Assembly: GCA_964611095.1 (NCBI GenBank)
Contig: CAZSWJ010000001.1
Span: forward strand, 124,001-188,000
Origin: CAZKJL01 sp964611095
GTDB lineage: Bacteria > Patescibacteriota > Gracilibacteria > Peribacterales > Peribacteraceae
Reading direction: 5' to 3'
DNA: 64,000 nucleotides
The notes under the pieces are model-generated. The model was not told the origin of the DNA, made no database searches, and worked only from the letters and a program-made list of their open reading frames with translations. A program made the translations under genes and the position numbers. This document shows, piece after piece, positions 24,642 to 32,731 of the stretch. Numbering within the stretch: position 1 is the stretch's first letter; each line of letters opens with the position of its first letter.

Positions 24642-25181
24642 ATGAAAGAGCTCATCATCGAGACCACCGGCAGCATCCTGAATCTCCTCGGCATTCCTTT
24701 CACTGAAATCAAAGTGAAGGAGGACGGCGATATGACGCGCGTGGAGGTGGTGTGCAACGAGGCCAGCCGCCTCATCGGTTGGCACGGAGAGACGCTCAAC
24801 GCGGTGCAGCACCTCGTCAAATCCATGATCCGCACGGCCAAGAAGCTGGAACGCGCTCCGTTCATCGTCGTGGACGTCGACGGTTACCGTTTGATGCAGG
24901 AGGACAAAGTGCGCCGCATCGCCGAAGCCAAGGCCGATTTCGTGCGTCGTACGGGTTCCCGTGTCACGTTGCCGCCCATGAGTCCGTACTTCCGCCGCGT
25001 CGTGCACGTGCACATTTCGGGAACGCCCGCGTTCGCCGACCTCGCCACCGAAAGCATCGGAGAAGGGGACTACCGTCAGGTGGTCATTCGCCTCAAGAGT
25101 GGAGAGAAGGCAGAGGCAGTCAGTGAAGAACTCTCACCCGTCATGGCCGGTGACGACGGACTGGAGAACCTGGACGTATAA
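24642..25181 (+). CDS. khpB: KH-R3H RNA-binding protein (KhpB/Jag family)
   Basis: 179 residues. A KH-like domain with VEVVCNEASRLIGWHGETLN (the G-W-H-G loop) is followed by an R3H domain (RIAEAKADFVRRTGSRVTLP, then HISGTPAFADLATESIGEGDYRQVVI). This is the KhpB/Jag arrangement without the N-terminal Jag_N domain. KhpB proteins bind small and messenger RNAs and influence cell-wall growth. In many bacteria the gene stands next to rnpA-yidC; here those lie 11 kb away. The ATG at 24642 is chosen because homologous sequence begins there, although the frame is open much further upstream through the repeat. Confidence 0.88.
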   Translation: MKELIIETTGSILNLLGIPFTEIKVKEDGDMTRVEVVCNEASRLIGWHGETLNAVQHLVKSMIRTAKKLERAPFIVVDVDGYRLMQEDKVRRIAEAKADFVRRTGSRVTLPPMSPYFRRVVHVHISGTPAFADLATESIGEGDYRQVVIRLKSGEKAEAVSEELSPVMAGDDGLENLDV

Positions 25182-25184
25182 TCT

Positions 25185-25799
25185 TCACGCTGCGCTCCTG
25201 TGTCGGTGCCTTGTCCGTGTGCCGAATTTTTCGTCGTGTTGCGATAAGAAATTCGCAAGTTCCCTCGCATCGTCGGGAGAGCGTTCCAGGTCACGGATTT
25301 CGTCGAACCGGAGCAAGCCCGGGATGGCGAGTTTTTGGCGAACTTCCGCGGAAAGAACGTGGGCGGTAGCCAGTTTTTCCAGCATGCGCCCATCCACGTG
25401 TGCATGAGGTTGTCGCACTCGGCCTCGTTGCAAAAGGTTTCGGTAGCGCGCCTGCATTTCATCGTGGTATGCGTCCCGTTCCGGCACCAGAGCTTCGGCG
25501 GCGAAGAATGAAAACTGATCGCCCACATTCGGCAGCAATCGCATGGTGGCTACGACATCCCGGCTCGTGCATCCCGGTGCCCGAGGAACGTTCATCTCGG
25601 GCGCCACGTTGTTCATCAGCCACTCGACCCGGCTCCGCACCGCACCCACCGCAAAACCCGCAAAGTGATATGTCACCTCTGAGAGGTCGGTGCGTTCATG
25701 CGGCGGCAGGCCGCAAAAATACTCTACCGCGCTCGGCGTGGAGAGCGTCTCGGTGAGATCCGCGATTTCTTTGACGGAGAGGGGAGCCGACCTTCCCAT
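25185..25799 (-). CDS. Hypothetical protein, tandem paralogue B
   Basis: 204 residues, family not recognised. It shares its layout with the gene just upstream (25802-26422). Both start with a helical segment (SVKEIADLTETLSTPSAVEY), then a stretch SEVTYHFAGFAVGAVRSRVE, then the best conserved block RDVVATMRLLPNVGDQFSFF with GDQF-F in both, then a helical YHDEMQARYRNLL region and a C-terminal helical part. No signal peptide, membrane segment or catalytic signature is seen; a cytoplasmic helical protein is likely. The ATG at 25799 lies two bases after the stop of the paralogue, so the two are coupled. A longer frame up to 25928 would overlap the paralogue. It ends three bases from the stop of the convergent khpB. 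Confidence 0.72.
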   Translation of the reverse strand: MGRSAPLSVKEIADLTETLSTPSAVEYFCGLPPHERTDLSEVTYHFAGFAVGAVRSRVEWLMNNVAPEMNVPRAPGCTSRDVVATMRLLPNVGDQFSFFAAEALVPERDAYHDEMQARYRNLLQRGRVRQPHAHVDGRMLEKLATAHVLSAEVRQKLAIPGLLRFDEIRDLERSPDDARELANFLSQHDEKFGTRTRHRHRSAA

Positions 25800-25801
25800 G
25801 C

Positions 25802-26422
25802 TCACAGCGTATCCCCTTCGACTTTCGGTGCAAGCGATATGAGCATCCGTTCGGCGTGTTCGGCGATGTCTTGCACCGAGAAGGTGCGTTCCGTGAGACG
25901 GAGGAACGAGGGCGATGATCGAAAACACTGAAGTTCGGCAAGTGCGCGAGCTTCTTTGGCGAGCACCGATGCGTCGGCAAGATGGTCGCAGAGCATGGGA
26001 TCCTTTTCCTCCGATACGTCGGGCACCAAGCCCTCCAGGACGAGTTCGTCGTAGATTTTTGCGTACGTCATGCGGGCATGCCCCACACCGTCTTGACGAT
26101 CGGTGATGGCGAAGTACTGAAATTGATCGCCCAGATGACCGCGGAGCAATTCCATGACTCGCGCGTCGTTTCTCGTGACGAATCTCGTTTTGATCTGCAT
26201 GCGCGGCACGTGCGTTTCGGCTTCGGCGCCGTCGATGCCCGTCATCAGTTCGTCGATGCCGTCGTGCACCGCTTCGGCGACGAACGACGCGATGACGTAT
26301 GCATGGGTCGCAAGTTCATTGCGATCATCGGGCACGCACTGCAAAATCTCGGCGGCACGCTCTTGTGACGAGAGCGACTCGGCCAGATTGATCCAATCAC
26401 AGAGCGGAAGTTCACCTTCCAT
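25802..26422 (-). CDS. Hypothetical protein, tandem paralogue A
   Basis: 206 residues, family not recognised. It is acidic and helical. Similarity to the following gene is clear in order and in key positions: INLAESLSSQERAAEILQ near the start, THAYVIASFVAEAVHDGIDE, then RNDARVMELLRGHLGDQFQYF, YAKIYDELVLEGLVPD, and VLAKEARALAELQCF near the end. The pair arose by duplication and has diverged strongly. Possibly the products form a heterodimer, as coupled paralogues often do; this is inference. It may share a transcript with dnaJ upstream (gap of about 65 bases). Confidence 0.72.
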   Translation of the reverse strand: MEGELPLCDWINLAESLSSQERAAEILQCVPDDRNELATHAYVIASFVAEAVHDGIDELMTGIDGAEAETHVPRMQIKTRFVTRNDARVMELLRGHLGDQFQYFAITDRQDGVGHARMTYAKIYDELVLEGLVPDVSEEKDPMLCDHLADASVLAKEARALAELQCFRSSPSFLRLTERTFSVQDIAEHAERMLISLAPKVEGDTL

Positions 26423-26487
26423 GAGGAGAGGCTACGCTTCAGGCCTCCCGGATCAAGCCGATCGGGAGACATATATTGATTTTTGGC

Positions 26488-27576
26488 TTAATTCTGCGAC
26501 TTTTTCAGCTCCTCATAGAGCTTCTTTTCCTCGCGGCTGAGCTTGGTGGGCACCGCGATGTCGATCGTGGCGTAGTGGTCGCCGCGCCTGGACGTGTTCA
26601 CGACCGGCATGCCTTCACCCTTGAGTCGGAGCACCTGTCCCGGTTGCGTGCCGGCGGGAATCGAAATCTTTTTCTTCCCGTGCACGGTCTCGATGTCTTT
26701 CTCGGTACCCAGCACCGCGTCGATGACGGAGATGCTCACCGACGAACGGATGTCGTCGCCTTCGCGCAGGAATCTCGCATCGGGTTTTACCGTCACGCGT
26801 ACGAGGAGGTCGCCCGCCGCCGCGCCTTGCCTGCCCGCTTCACCTTCACCTTTGAGCCTGAGCGACTGTCCGTCATCGATGCCGGCGGGGATGCGGATGT
26901 CCAAACTCTTCTGCTCCGACACGCGTCCTTCGCCCTTGCATTTCTTGCACGGTTTTTCCGGAATTTTTCCCGAACCGTGACACGTGGGACACACGACGCT
27001 CTGCTGAATCGCGCCGAAAATCGAACGCGTGCTCCTCGTCACCGCTCCCGTTCCGCCGCATTCCGAGCACGTCACGATTTTGGCTCCGGGAGCGCCTCCG
27101 TTGCCGGCGCACTCCGAGCACGTCACCTGCGTTTTGAACGTGAGGTGATGCACGTCGCCCGTGACGGTCGCCGAAAACGGCACATCGATGTCCACCTGCA
27201 CGGTGCGTCCTCGTCCGTCGTCGCGGCGGCGCGTTTGTCCGCCGAAGAAACTCTCGAACATGTCGCCGAATCCCATGTCCGAAAATTGCGACGGATCGAA
27301 TCCTTGGAAGCCTCCCTGGAATCCGCCGAAGCCGCCCTGCCCTCCGCCCATGCCGCCGAAGTCGGCCGAACCGAAACGGTCGTAATTTTCTTTCTTCTTG
27401 GGGTCGCTCAGCACTTCGTACGCCTCGTTCACTTCTTTGAACTTGGCCTCTTTCGTTTTGTCGCCCTTGTGTTTGTCCGGGTGCAACTCTCTGCTGAGCT
27501 TGCGGTACGCCTGCTTGATCTCCGTTTCGGAGGCGGTTTTGGAAACACCGAGGATCGCGTAAAAATCTTTGGCCAT
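26488..27576 (-). CDS. dnaJ: Chaperone DnaJ
   Basis: 362 residues. J domain with YAILGVSKTASETEIKQAYR and the HPD loop (ELHPDKHKG), a Gly/Phe-rich linker (MGGGQGGFGGFQGGFQG), and four zinc repeats (CSECAGNG, CSECGGTG, CPTCHGSG, CKKCKGEG). Two substrate-binding beta domains follow, including GDLLVRVTV and PGQVLRLKGEGMP. It delivers unfolded proteins to DnaK and stimulates its ATPase. No dnaK or grpE is present in the window. The start is standard for the family. Confidence 0.97.
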   Translation of the reverse strand: MAKDFYAILGVSKTASETEIKQAYRKLSRELHPDKHKGDKTKEAKFKEVNEAYEVLSDPKKKENYDRFGSADFGGMGGGQGGFGGFQGGFQGFDPSQFSDMGFGDMFESFFGGQTRRRDDGRGRTVQVDIDVPFSATVTGDVHHLTFKTQVTCSECAGNGGAPGAKIVTCSECGGTGAVTRSTRSIFGAIQQSVVCPTCHGSGKIPEKPCKKCKGEGRVSEQKSLDIRIPAGIDDGQSLRLKGEGEAGRQGAAAGDLLVRVTVKPDARFLREGDDIRSSVSISVIDAVLGTEKDIETVHGKKKISIPAGTQPGQVLRLKGEGMPVVNTSRRGDHYATIDIAVPTKLSREEKKLYEELKKSQN

Positions 27577-27626
27577 CGGAGAGAGCTTACAGCCATGCGG
27601 GGTGGAAGCTCAAAGCGGGATCAAAA

Positions 27627-27694
27627 AGCGGGTAGCGGGTAGCGGTTAGCCCGTTTTCTTCTTTGCGAAGTCTACCCGCTACCCGCCAACCGCC
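27627..27694. repeat. GCGGGTA-type long inverted repeat (copy 4)
   Basis: Left arm GCGGGTA GCGGGTA GCGGTTA GC; right arm TACCCGC TACCCGC CAACCGC. It lies between the divergent starts of dnaJ and the thrombospondin-3-like gene. Confidence 0.85.
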
Positions 27695-27755
27695 CCGCAA
27701 GCTCTTATTTCCTGTATCTGGGCCGTTTACACTGCTTCCGAAAACGACCGTTTTC

Positions 27756-27771
27756 TGCTATAATGTTCCGA
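27756..27771 (+). promoter_or_regulatory. Promoter giving a leaderless transcript
   Basis: TGCTATAAT with TATAAT at 27759-27764 and exactly six bases before the ATG at 27771. Normal start-point spacing places +1 on the A of the ATG. No Shine-Dalgarno sequence exists. Confidence 0.75.
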
Positions 27772-28877
27772 TGCGTCAAAATCCCTACATCGTGCAGGCG
27801 CTGAAATTCGCCACGCTGACCATTCTCGGTTTGGTGGTGATGATCTTCGGTGCCGCGTTCCTCCGTCAGACGGATTCGAGCACGCTCACGGGTCGCTTGG
27901 TCTCCCAGCAACAGCAAGGCGTCACGCCGACGATGCGTTTCGAGGCGGATCGCATGATCGACGGATTCTCCGCTCCCGCCGACACCAACGTCATCTTCAC
28001 CGTCCCGCAGAGCGTTCCCCGCATCGCCACGAGTCTCATGGTGGGCGGTGCCGATCACTGGCAGAACGACCGCTACTGGGGTTACTGCTACAGCGGCAAC
28101 GAAGGCAGAAACAAAGAGAAAGGACTCAAGGGCAAAGACATGTACGACGGTCGTTATTTCTATTCCATGGGCGAGCGTAAAGCGCAGACCGTCACCACGC
28201 GTCCCGCCGACAACGACCTCGAAGGCATCCTCAAATCCACGACGCAGCTCAAGCCGGCCGCACCTGCGTCCATCGCCGAAATTCTGTACGCCGGTCAGAC
28301 GTGTTACGTCATGACCTCGACGAATTTGCCGATGGGTATCGATGAAGACGGCGATGATCTCAACAGCGCATTGGAGCGCGATTACGATACCGATGCGCAC
28401 AACCCCGACAGCGACGGCGACGGCATTCCCGACGGAACCGAAGTCTTCGTCAGTCGCACCGATCCGCATCAAGCCGACACCGACCGCGACGGTCTGTGGG
28501 ATCGCTGCGAAGACAAGAACGCCGACGGCCAAGTGCAGAAGGGCGACACGAGCCCGCTGCTTGCCGACACCGACCGCGACGGTCTGTGCGACGGTGACGG
28601 CATGGAGAGCGGCTGCCCCGAGCCCAAGCAGAATGTCTGCGAAAACGTTCCGGGCGGCGGACTCAACTGCAACATGCGTCCGAGTTCGCCGGTCTACGGC
28701 GAAGACATGAACCAGAGTTGTTCCGTGGATGACGGCGAGACCGATCCAGCGAATCCGCAGACGTTCGATCTCCCCGACTGGGACTACAAGTGGAACAAAT
28801 TGCAGGGTCACGTCGACAACGCCCAGGGCAATGACGCACCCGAATTCCCCATTCCGGGCCTGCCGGTGGCGCAGTAG
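27771..28877 (+). CDS. Exported protein with thrombospondin type 3-like calcium repeats
   Basis: 368 residues. One N-terminal membrane segment (FATLTILGLVVMIFGAAFL) anchors or exports it. A globular region of about 170 residues follows. From about residue 190 come Asp-rich repeats of the thrombospondin type 3 kind: DEDGDDLNSALERDYDTD, NPDSDGDGIPDGTEVF, DTDRDGLWDRCEDKNADG, DTDRDGLCDGDG. Each has the D-x-D-x-D-G calcium-binding layout. A Cys-containing tail (GCPEPKQNVCENVPGGGLNC) and a Pro-rich end complete it. Calcium binding outside the cell is expected from the motifs. It starts the run of surface genes up to 34530. The start is fixed by the promoter that lies six bases upstream. Confidence 0.85.
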   Translation: MRQNPYIVQALKFATLTILGLVVMIFGAAFLRQTDSSTLTGRLVSQQQQGVTPTMRFEADRMIDGFSAPADTNVIFTVPQSVPRIATSLMVGGADHWQNDRYWGYCYSGNEGRNKEKGLKGKDMYDGRYFYSMGERKAQTVTTRPADNDLEGILKSTTQLKPAAPASIAEILYAGQTCYVMTSTNLPMGIDEDGDDLNSALERDYDTDAHNPDSDGDGIPDGTEVFVSRTDPHQADTDRDGLWDRCEDKNADGQVQKGDTSPLLADTDRDGLCDGDGMESGCPEPKQNVCENVPGGGLNCNMRPSSPVYGEDMNQSCSVDDGETDPANPQTFDLPDWDYKWNKLQGHVDNAQGNDAPEFPIPGLPVAQ

Positions 28878-28882
28878 GTCAC

Positions 28883-28911
28883 TTGAGAAAAATCATAAAA
28901 TCAGGTATAAT
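28883..28911 (+). promoter_or_regulatory. Promoter with -35 and -10
   Basis: TTGAGA (28883-28888), 17-base spacer, TATAAT (28906-28911). This is the best complete promoter in the window. The leader to the ATG at 28941 is about 23 bases. Confidence 0.8.
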
Positions 28912-28940
28912 ACTTCTGAAAATACATACCCAATACTCCT

Positions 28941-29471
28941 ATGAAAAAGCTCTCTCGCGCAGCTCTCGCCGTCGCATCATGTGCGATCGCACTCGCGCCC
29001 GTCAGCGCATTCGCCTACCTTTCTCCGGAGCAAGTCTTCGGTGATACGAACACGGCGACGTACGCTCCGCCGACGCAGCGCGAAGGCGAGGACGTCATCG
29101 AACAGCAGCAGCGTGAAGCTGCCGAGCGCCGCGCCGCCGAGCAGCAAGCACTGCAGCCGGATTACGCAGAGCCTGTCGACACCTACGTTCCCGACAATGC
29201 TCCCGAGCCCAAGGGTCTCTTCGATCAGGAGGCGCAGTACGAGAGACGTCAGGATCGCATCGAAGAAAGTCACGGAGCCGCCCCCACCATCATCATCGGC
29301 GGTGACGGCACGGTCGTGGATTCCAATGGAAACGTTCTTCACAGCGGCGCTCCCCGCGTGGCCTCCACAGGTCCCGAGAGCGTGCTCGCCATCGTCGCCA
29401 TGATGTTGGCCGGCGTGTGTACGTACGGCTACATGTCGTACCGCAGTCGCGCATTGGTGCTCCCGATGTAA
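28941..29471 (+). CDS. Exported protein with C-terminal membrane anchor
   Basis: 176 residues, family not recognised. Signal peptide of about 25 residues (ALAVASCAIALAPVSAFA). The middle is polar and Glu/Gln/Arg-rich (EQQQREAAERRAAEQQA), probably coiled coil. A short stretch TIIIGGDGTVVDSNGNVLHSG follows, and a C-terminal membrane segment (ESVLAIVAMMLAGVCTYGYM) ends in a few basic residues. This arrangement suggests a single-pass anchor or sorting-type tail; no LPxTG is seen, although VASTGPE precedes the helix. It has its own promoter and stands ahead of the Cys-rich surface genes. Confidence 0.72.
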   Translation: MKKLSRAALAVASCAIALAPVSAFAYLSPEQVFGDTNTATYAPPTQREGEDVIEQQQREAAERRAAEQQALQPDYAEPVDTYVPDNAPEPKGLFDQEAQYERRQDRIEESHGAAPTIIIGGDGTVVDSNGNVLHSGAPRVASTGPESVLAIVAMMLAGVCTYGYMSYRSRALVLPM

Positions 29472-29524
29472 TTCAACGGAGAAGGACGAACTTCTCCTCA
29501 ACACACTTCCTTCTCTCCTTCTCC

Positions 29525-31537
29525 ATGGCCATGTCGCCTTCTCGCAAGAAACTTGTGACGCGCGTCTCTTTCGCGGTGCTCATCATCGCAGGAGCGCTCG
29601 TCTATTTCTTCAGCCCCAAGATCACCTTGCCGAGGCTCAGCGAAGACGGCATTCCTCTTCCGTTCGGCGAGGAAAGTGCCGGCGTTCAGGGCTCCATCAC
29701 CGGAGTCGGTAACCGCAACGGCATTCCGCTCAAGCAAGTGTCGTTCGACAACAACGAAGTGACCGAAGAGCTCCAGGGCACCACGCAATCGGACGCCATT
29801 TTCTTCGTCCTTATTCCCGACAGCGTCTCCGTCACGCAGGGCGCTCCCATGAAGGCCGTCTTGTCCCAGGGCAAGCGCATCTTCGGATACAAGTACACGT
29901 CCCGCGCCGCCACGATCGAAAAGGCCGCTCGCGATGCGGCCGCCGCAGGCACGCCCAAAACGTTCGCTCAGCTCTTCCCCGGCGAATTCTTCGTCACTCC
30001 CGAGCAGCGCGCGTTCGACTCGTACATCGGTACGTTCGAAGCTCAGAAGGGCGTCGTCTTCAAGACGATGGACCAGGTGAAGCTCGACAAGAACTCGCGT
30101 TACGTCGTGGTCGCGAACGACCCGTCCACGTCCTTCAGCGCTCGCAACGTCGCCTACTGTGGCGATGCCGTGACGCAGTCAGAAAATGGCGAGCAGTGCG
30201 ACGACGGCAACCTGAACGACGACGACAACTGTAATAACGTTTGTCAGCAGCCGCTCCCGCGCGGAAACCTCTTCGTCACCAAGTCCGCCACGCCGGTCCG
30301 CTCCAGGCAGCTCCTCGGAGGTGCCGTCGGTCAGTCCGTCCTTCGCATCGATCTTCATGCCGAAGTCGAGGATGTCGACGTGACCGATCTCGTGCTCACC
30401 GCCTCCGGTGCCAATGCCGCCAATGCCGCGAGCAACGTCGATCGCCTCGAGCTTTTCAAGGTCGGTGAGACGTCGCCGTTCTCCGTCGCCACCGTGGGCG
30501 GTTGCGGCACCACGCCCGTGAAGCCCAACTCTTTCTGTGCCGTCATGATGAACCAAGAGCTCGTCGTTCCGAATGGCGAGACGACGGCCATCGCCGTGCG
30601 CCCCAGAATGCGCAGCGACTCCGACGGTGCCGTCTCGGGTCACGGTGTCGCATTCACCGTCGATCCCACGCCGAGCACGCTCAGCGGCGCCGTCCGTGCA
30701 CGCGGTGTTACATCTCAGCGCATCCTCGCCAAGAACAACGGCAACTCCACGCTGGAAGGCGAAGTCCTCATGGGAGTCACGACTCCCGCCGCCAACAAGC
30801 GCATCAACAGCACGCAACACCGCGTCGTTCTTGCTCAAATTACGAGCATCGCGAACGCGAATCCCGATGCGGACGGAACGAGCATCCCCACCGGCTCCTC
30901 TCGTCCCATCGGCCAGTTCAAATTCAGCTTGGCTTCCGCCAACAACGCGAAGAACGGTAACAACAAATTCGTTCTCTCCGGCGTCATCTTCAACGTCAAC
31001 GCCACGAACGTTCTCCTCGGTTCCGGCGATCAGCGCGCCGAGGCGACGTCCGACTTCAAGCTCTACAACAAGGCCGATTCCACCATGAAGGCCACGTGTC
31101 GCGCCGACCGCGCCAGTGCATCCGGCGCCAACCTGAGCGTCGTCTGCAGCTCGCTGCCCACTCGTTTCTCGAGCGTGAATACGGCCATCGATCCGGGTGC
31201 GGACGTCACCTTCGTTCTTGAGGCCGAAGTCGCGAATCCCAAGATCAGTCCCTACGGCACCGCACGTCTCCAAGTCGCTTTCGTTTCGTTCAACGCCGAC
31301 CAGGCGAAGTTCGGTCCGCTCTTCTCTCACATCGAGTGGCTCGATAAAGATGCCGGCGCCACCGCCATCTTCCGTTGGATCGAATATCCGGATGCGCAGA
31401 TCGGTTCCACGACGTACGTCGACGATTCCATCTGCGGCGACGGCAACCAGCAAGGCTTCGAGCAGTGCGACGACGGCAACCAAGTCAACGACGACGCGTG
31501 CGACAACGTCTGCCGCCTCGGCCCGTCGCCGTTCTAA
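29525..31537 (+). CDS. Cell-surface protein sharing the S-layer C-terminal module
   Basis: 670 residues. N-terminal membrane anchor (VSFAVLIIAGALVYFF). A first module with DGIPLPFGEESAGVQGSITG and GNRNGIPLKQVSFDN is repeated in the next gene. A DUF4215-like Cys repeat (CGDAVTQSENGEQCDDGNLN) follows. Then comes a module of about 400 residues (from GNLFVTKSATPVRSRQLLGG to IFRWIEYPDAQIGST) that aligns over its whole length with the C-terminus of the S-layer protein (GDLYVTKASTPVRTRQLLGG to TTFLWIEYPETSINGT). A second DUF4215-like repeat (CGDGNQQGFEQCDDGNQ) closes it. The protein probably sits in, or pairs with, the S-layer lattice. ATG 29525 or 29531 could start it. Nine bases separate it from the next gene, so it is part of an operon. 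Confidence 0.85.
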   Translation: MAMSPSRKKLVTRVSFAVLIIAGALVYFFSPKITLPRLSEDGIPLPFGEESAGVQGSITGVGNRNGIPLKQVSFDNNEVTEELQGTTQSDAIFFVLIPDSVSVTQGAPMKAVLSQGKRIFGYKYTSRAATIEKAARDAAAAGTPKTFAQLFPGEFFVTPEQRAFDSYIGTFEAQKGVVFKTMDQVKLDKNSRYVVVANDPSTSFSARNVAYCGDAVTQSENGEQCDDGNLNDDDNCNNVCQQPLPRGNLFVTKSATPVRSRQLLGGAVGQSVLRIDLHAEVEDVDVTDLVLTASGANAANAASNVDRLELFKVGETSPFSVATVGGCGTTPVKPNSFCAVMMNQELVVPNGETTAIAVRPRMRSDSDGAVSGHGVAFTVDPTPSTLSGAVRARGVTSQRILAKNNGNSTLEGEVLMGVTTPAANKRINSTQHRVVLAQITSIANANPDADGTSIPTGSSRPIGQFKFSLASANNAKNGNNKFVLSGVIFNVNATNVLLGSGDQRAEATSDFKLYNKADSTMKATCRADRASASGANLSVVCSSLPTRFSSVNTAIDPGADVTFVLEAEVANPKISPYGTARLQVAFVSFNADQAKFGPLFSHIEWLDKDAGATAIFRWIEYPDAQIGSTTYVDDSICGDGNQQGFEQCDDGNQVNDDACDNVCRLGPSPF

Positions 31538-31546
31538 CGAACATAC

Positions 31547-32731
31547 ATGCCCTTTCTTCAGCCCACATCATGGATGACGCGTCGGCACCTCGTGCCGACC
31601 GTCGCCGTGCTCGCGGTCGTCTTCACGGCCGCGATCTCGATGTCATCGAACATGATGACGCCGCTGATGAAAGACGGCATTCCGCTGCCGTTCGGCAACG
31701 CATCGAATTCGCTGCAGGGAGCCATCACGAACGTCGGCAGCCGCAACGGTATCGATGTCCTCGACGTCACCTTCAACAACGGTGAAACGTCCGAGCTTCT
31801 GCAGCCGGATAAAATTTACCTGGTGCATGTTCCGAATCGTATCGGCATCGCGAACGTTCCGCTCGATTTGGCCATGACGATTCCGGGAACCGTGAACCAC
31901 AACGTGGATTACTACGGCTACCGTTACTCGGACGCCTCCGCATCCTCCGAGCGCAGCAACATCAACGCGCTCCTGTTCAAAGATCGTTTCCCCGCGCAGT
32001 TCTTCGCCTCGTCGGGCGCCCTCGCATCCGACATCACGCACGGCGGAGCACTCGCCGCGTTCGCCCAAGACAATGGCATCACGTTCCGTCGAACGGAGAA
32101 CGTCACGGGCGGTGTGCGCATCGATCCTCTGGGATCGCTCTACCTCATTATCGTCAACCAGCCCGAAGGTGCCCGTATCACGCTCACCGGCGTCACGGGC
32201 TGTGGCAACGGTACCGTCGAAGGAACGGAGGCCTGCGATGACGGCAACAGCCTCGAAGGCGATTCCTGCAGCAACCTCTGTACCGTGACGATCCCCATTC
32301 CAATCCCGATCGGTCCAAGTTCCGGTTCGTCGTCTTCCTCCTCCTCGGGCAGCGGCTCGTCGTCGAGTGCATCCGGTTCAACCGTCAGCTCCTCGGAATC
32401 TTCCTCCAGTCTTTCCAGTTCCGTCAGCTCCAGTTTCACGGCTCCGCCGCCCCTCACGGGAACGTGCGGAGACGCAACCTGCGAAGAGGGCGAACAATTC
32501 TCGGAGTACCAATGCGGCGTGAATACCATGTGTGCGAACACGCAGTACTGCGCCATCGATTGCCCCGTCGCCTCCTCCTCGTCCAGTGTCAGTTCTTCGT
32601 CCGTTCCCTCCACGTTCTGCGGCAACGGCGTTCTGAACAGCGGCGAAGAGTGCGATGACGGCAACCTCGTGGACACCGATGACTGCAGCAACGCATGTCT
32701 CCTGAACATTCCGATCCCCGCACTTCCATGA
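31547..32731 (+). CDS. Surface protein with Ser-rich linkers and DUF4215-like repeats
   Basis: 394 residues. Membrane anchor at about 15-33 (LVPTVAVLAVVFTAAISM). Its N-terminal module DGIPLPFGNASNSLQGAITN, GSRNGIDVLDVTFNN is a paralogue of that in the previous gene. A first Cys repeat (CGNGTVEGTEACDDGNSLEG), a long Ser-rich linker, a CGDATCEEGEQFSEYQCG unit, a second Ser linker and a last repeat (CGNGVLNSGEECDDGNLVD) follow. Cys repeats of this kind are known from exported proteins of many bacteria. Ser runs likely act as flexible or glycosylated spacers. The stop overlaps the next start (ATGA). Confidence 0.82.
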   Translation: MPFLQPTSWMTRRHLVPTVAVLAVVFTAAISMSSNMMTPLMKDGIPLPFGNASNSLQGAITNVGSRNGIDVLDVTFNNGETSELLQPDKIYLVHVPNRIGIANVPLDLAMTIPGTVNHNVDYYGYRYSDASASSERSNINALLFKDRFPAQFFASSGALASDITHGGALAAFAQDNGITFRRTENVTGGVRIDPLGSLYLIIVNQPEGARITLTGVTGCGNGTVEGTEACDDGNSLEGDSCSNLCTVTIPIPIPIGPSSGSSSSSSSGSGSSSSASGSTVSSSESSSSLSSSVSSSFTAPPPLTGTCGDATCEEGEQFSEYQCGVNTMCANTQYCAIDCPVASSSSSVSSSSVPSTFCGNGVLNSGEECDDGNLVDTDDCSNACLLNIPIPALP

